DNA from: Syntrophomonas_B sp035447945 | Lineage (GTDB): Bacteria > Bacillota > Syntrophomonadia > Syntrophomonadales > Syntrophomonadaceae | Length of the DNA stretch: 10,068 bases | Direction: 5' to 3' | Assembly (NCBI GenBank): GCA_035447945.1 | Contig: DAOTHZ010000069.1 | Coordinates: forward strand, 1 to 10,068 | Shown: positions 8,566-10,068 of the stretch, piece after piece | How the letters are laid out: every line of letters starts with the position of its first letter | Numbering within the stretch: the first letter of the stretch is position 1 | The notes under the pieces: model-generated | What the model saw: the letters and a program-made list of their open reading frames with translations, nothing else | The model's database searches: none | Told to the model about the DNA's origin: nothing | Position numbers and translations under genes: made by a program

Positions 8566-9198
8566 CTAGCGCACGGTAATCATAGCTTTGATATCCGAAT
8601 ATTTTTTATCCCCAATGCCGTTGACATTTTGGAGATCCTCGATTCGGGCAAATCCCCCGTTGCTCTCCCGATAATCAACGATTCGCTGGGCAATGGCCGG
8701 ACCGACGCCCGGCAAACGATCGTCCAGTTCCTGTACCGTTGCGGTATTGATATTGACCAGACTGCCAGCCGGAGATGCTGGGGCTATCCCTGCCACAACC
8801 GGCAGCGCTTCCGTTGGTGAAAGCTGCCGGACGGCAAGCTGTTCGGCCAACTCCGCTTCGCTGTAAAGTTCCACCGTCTCCCCATCCTGCAGCCTGCGGG
8901 CCGGCTGGGCATAATCAAGCGCCGCACCGGGAAGGATGCCGGCTATTTGCAAAGCATCATAGACCCGGGCACCGGCTTTGAGTTTATACAGACCGGGTTT
9001 TTCCACCTCACCGCAGACATAGACCTGCAATTCCTCTTCGTTGGCTTGTTCCTCCTGCCCCGTGCTTGGCTGCACCGCCAGGTCTTCTTCCATGACCGTG
9101 TTTTGTTTCATTTCCGCATATCTGGTCCCGGCGAAAAAGACCATCACAGCGATTAAAACCAGCGCCGCCAGCAGATAGCGACGATCAATGTTTCCCAT
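8566..9198 (-). CDS. comEA: ComEA-like DNA-binding competence protein
   Basis: A 210-residue membrane-anchored DNA receptor for natural transformation, which hands double-stranded DNA to the uptake machinery. One N-terminal membrane helix (about 8-24) has a short cytoplasmic head, MGNIDRR. An acidic linker (about 35-56) follows, then an SLBB domain (about 57-115, VYVCGEVEKPGLYKL...RVYDALQIAGIL), then a second linker. A C-terminal helix-hairpin-helix pair (about 147-210) has LVNINTATVQELDDRLPGVGPAIAQRIVDYR and GIGDKKYSDIKAMI, the usual ComEA DNA-binding module. ATG at 9198 is chosen because AGGAGG lies 7 nt upstream; an ATG at 9258 has no ribosome binding site and would add a non-conserved head. 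It is followed by the hairpin before asnB rather than by comEC, which is atypical. Confidence 0.94.
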   Translation of the reverse strand: MGNIDRRYLLAALVLIAVMVFFAGTRYAEMKQNTVMEEDLAVQPSTGQEEQANEEELQVYVCGEVEKPGLYKLKAGARVYDALQIAGILPGAALDYAQPARRLQDGETVELYSEAELAEQLAVRQLSPTEALPVVAGIAPASPAGSLVNINTATVQELDDRLPGVGPAIAQRIVDYRESNGGFARIEDLQNVNGIGDKKYSDIKAMITVR

Positions 9199-9228
9199 AT
9201 CGCCACCTCCTGTATACTTTTTCTTTGC

Positions 9229-9234
9229 ATTATA
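9229..9234 (-). promoter_or_regulatory. -10-like TATAAT upstream of comEA
   Basis: TATAAT on the minus strand (9234-9229), 30 bp before the comEA start and just ahead of its ribosome binding site. At 17 bp upstream the hexamer is TGGCAA, a poor -35. A weak or factor-dependent promoter is inferred. Confidence 0.45.
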
Positions 9235-9437
9235 TCCATTTCCTTCTTTAATTGCCATTTAAATTATTTAATTTACATTTATCTCCTTGTCTCGATGGTT
9301 CTGTTTCCATCCCATCCCCGTATGACATCCAAAATGTCCGGTGAACAGCGTAAAGCAATCTTTATCTCCCGTTTTGATTGCATTTACTTTGTCTATTGAC
9401 GTGATTTAAAAATAAGCCTGATGAATCGTTTAATCGG
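9235..9437. other. Intergenic region between divergent comEA and leuS units
   Basis: About 200 bp without a credible gene. It holds a small hairpin GACAT-CCAAA-ATGTC (about 9327-9341) with no U-tract, and AT-rich DNA next to comEA. On the minus strand AAGGAG is followed at about 9265-9280 by an ATG directly joined to TAA, probably chance. Nothing else can be supported. Confidence 0.5.
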
Positions 9438-9466
9438 TTGACTTTGCGGATAATCTATTTTATAAT
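9438..9466 (+). promoter_or_regulatory. Strong sigma-A promoter of the T-box / tRNA-Ala / leuS unit
   Basis: TTGACT (9438-9443), a 17-bp spacer and a perfect TATAAT (9461-9466). Transcription should begin near 9473, a short distance before the T-box Stem I. It is the only good promoter seen before the tRNA and leuS. Confidence 0.85.
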
Positions 9467-9644
9467 TGCAAATGTCAATTGAACATTGAATCGATGATCC
9501 GGAGTAGTAGGCAGATACCAAGCAGAGAGCTGCCGTTTGGTGAAAGGCAGCAATCCTGACGAACTCGCCGGGGAGAATTGCAGGTGAATGATTTTTTAGC
9601 CTGCGACGGGACATCCGTTAACGGTTCAAGTGGACAATTTTTGT

Positions 9645-9720
9645 GGGGCTATGGCGAAGTTGGGATCGCGCCTGAATGGCATTCAGGAGGCCGTGGGTTC
9701 GAGTCCCACTAGCTCCACCA
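9645..9720 (+). tRNA. tRNA-Ala(GGC), embedded in the leuS T-box leader
   Basis: A complete 76-nt cloverleaf. The acceptor is GGGGCTA (9645-9651) with TAGCTCC (9710-9716), discriminator A9717 and encoded CCA (9718-9720). The D stem is GCGA/TCGC (9654-9657, 9666-9669) with loop AGTTGGGA. The anticodon stem is CCTGA/TCAGG (9671-9675, 9683-9687) with loop ATGGCAT and anticodon GGC (9678-9680), which reads GCC and GCU. The variable loop is AGGCC. The T stem is GTGGG/CCCAC (9693-9697, 9705-9709) with loop TTCGAGT. The only non-Watson-Crick acceptor pair is G3-U70, the alanine identity element, so it should be charged by AlaRS. It has no promoter of its own and is transcribed upstream of the T-box terminator, so its synthesis should not depend on antitermination. 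Confidence 0.96.
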
Positions 9721-9760
9721 TATTTAAATTTTGTCAATCAGGGTGGTACCACGGGAAAAC

Positions 9761-9793
9761 AGCTCTCGTCCCTTTCGGGGAGGAGAGTTTTTT
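9761..9793 (+). terminator. T-box-controlled intrinsic terminator before leuS
   Basis: AGCTCTC-G-TCCC (9761-9771) pairs with GGGA-G-GAGAGTT (9778-9789 region), with one G-G mismatch, a TTTCG-type loop and a T-run to 9793. The 5' arm overlaps the 3' side of the antiterminator, as required for mutually exclusive folding. Confidence 0.88.
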
Positions 9794-9834
9794 GTATATA
9801 CAATTTTTTTGCTCAGAGCGGCAAGGAGGAAATG

Positions 9835-10068
9835 ATGGACAAGAATTACCGGTTTGATTTAATTGAGGAGAAATGGCAAAAGCACTGGGAAGAAAATCAT
9901 ATTTTCAAGTCTTACGAAAACCCTGATTTGCCCAAATACTATACACTGGAGATGTTCCCCTACCCGTCCGGCAATCTGCATATGGGTCATGTGCGCAATT
10001 ATGCCATTGGAGACGTCGTCGCCCGTTTTAAAAAGATGAAAGGATTTAATATTCTTCATCCCATGGGC
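9835..10068 (+). CDS. leuS: Leucyl-tRNA synthetase, N-terminal part (truncated by window edge)
   Basis: Class I aminoacyl-tRNA synthetase that charges tRNA-Leu. The first 78 residues are present: MDKNYRFDLIEEKWQKHWEE, then the nucleotide-binding start YYTLEMFPYPSGNLHMGHVRNY, where HMGH (49-52) is the HIGH motif, then AIGDVVARFKKMKGFNILHPMG. This is a close match to bacterial LeuRS. ATG at 9835 is chosen because AGGAGG (9824-9829) is 5 nt upstream; the ATG at 9832 is too close. It lies 41 bp after the T-box terminator and is controlled by it. The rest of the gene is outside the window. Confidence 0.97.
   Translation, partial: MDKNYRFDLIEEKWQKHWEENHIFKSYENPDLPKYYTLEMFPYPSGNLHMGHVRNYAIGDVVARFKKMKGFNILHPMG

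Larger units (their letters stand above)
9473..9793 (+). ncRNA. Leucine T-box riboswitch leader of leuS, interrupted by a tRNA gene
   Basis: A T-box leader senses uncharged tRNA and lets transcription pass a terminator. Stem I marks are AGTAGTA (about 9503-9509), the AGAGAG bulge (9524-9529), and a distal hairpin GCTGCC/GGCAGC (9529-9534 with 9546-9551) whose loop contains GGTGAAA. The specifier side reads GAA-CTC-GCC, where CTC (9564-9566) is a Leu codon, matching leuS downstream. A Stem II-like pairing is GCAGG (9580-9584) with CCTGC (9600-9604), and a Stem III-like element is ACGG/CCGT (about 9606-9618). The antiterminator has AGGGTGGTACCACGGG (9740-9755); its bulge TGGT pairs with the ACCA end of uncharged tRNA. 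A terminator follows. The leader is about 80 nt longer than usual because a full tRNA-Ala gene (9645-9720) lies between the Stem III region and the antiterminator. The exact 5' end is inferred from the promoter, and the basal Stem I pairing is not clear to me. Confidence 0.92.

Noticed and set aside
9199..9258. Upstream ATG extending ComEA by 20 residues
   Set aside because: No ribosome binding site, and the added head is not like ComEA; the strong AGGAGG serves ATG at 9198.
9260..9285. Start-stop minimal reading frame (AAGGAG then ATG-TAA) upstream of comEA
   Set aside because: Too short to judge and most likely chance in AT-rich DNA.

Overview
The window looks like a chromosomal segment of a mid-GC member of the Bacillota, most likely Clostridia. 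Several features point that way: strong AGGAGG-type ribosome binding sites, a leucine T-box leader, the ComEA/ComEC competence pair, a secreted SLH-domain protein and Clostridia-style TTG and GTG starts. A family-level placement (Peptococcaceae or Syntrophomonadaceae-like) is a guess. No phage, transposon or CRISPR signature is visible, and codon use looks uniform.

Layout, left to right. Positions 1-331 hold the N-terminal part of a MATE-family membrane transporter on the minus strand, cut by the window edge. A 13-bp palindrome (368-380) sits inside its possible promoter. A strong hairpin terminator (448-489) closes a minus-strand gene for a secreted protein with an FN3-like region and three SLH repeats (549-1595). 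Next is full-length comEC (1766-4042). A terminator (4119-4142) separates it from an overlapping pair: a protein of unknown function with a PEP/pyruvate-binding ATP-grasp domain (4167-6593), and upstream of it an AsnB-type asparagine synthetase (6580-8418). An intrinsic terminator or attenuator hairpin lies just before the asnB ribosome binding site. Upstream of that is comEA (8566-9198). All these genes read leftward.

Rightward from about 9438 runs a leuS unit: a near-consensus promoter (9438-9466), a leucine-type T-box leader with a CTC specifier, its antiterminator and terminator (to 9793), and the 5' end of leuS (9835 to the window edge).

The most unusual feature is in this leader. A complete, canonical tRNA-Ala(GGC) gene (9645-9720, CCA encoded, G3-U70 identity pair) lies between the T-box Stem I/II/III region and the antiterminator. 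A tRNA would therefore be made from inside a tRNA-sensing riboswitch, and its processing would cut the sensor apart. A second oddity is that comEA and comEC, usually neighbours, are separated here by the asnB and PEP-binding-domain pair, which may act together on an unknown amide-forming or nucleotide-dependent step.
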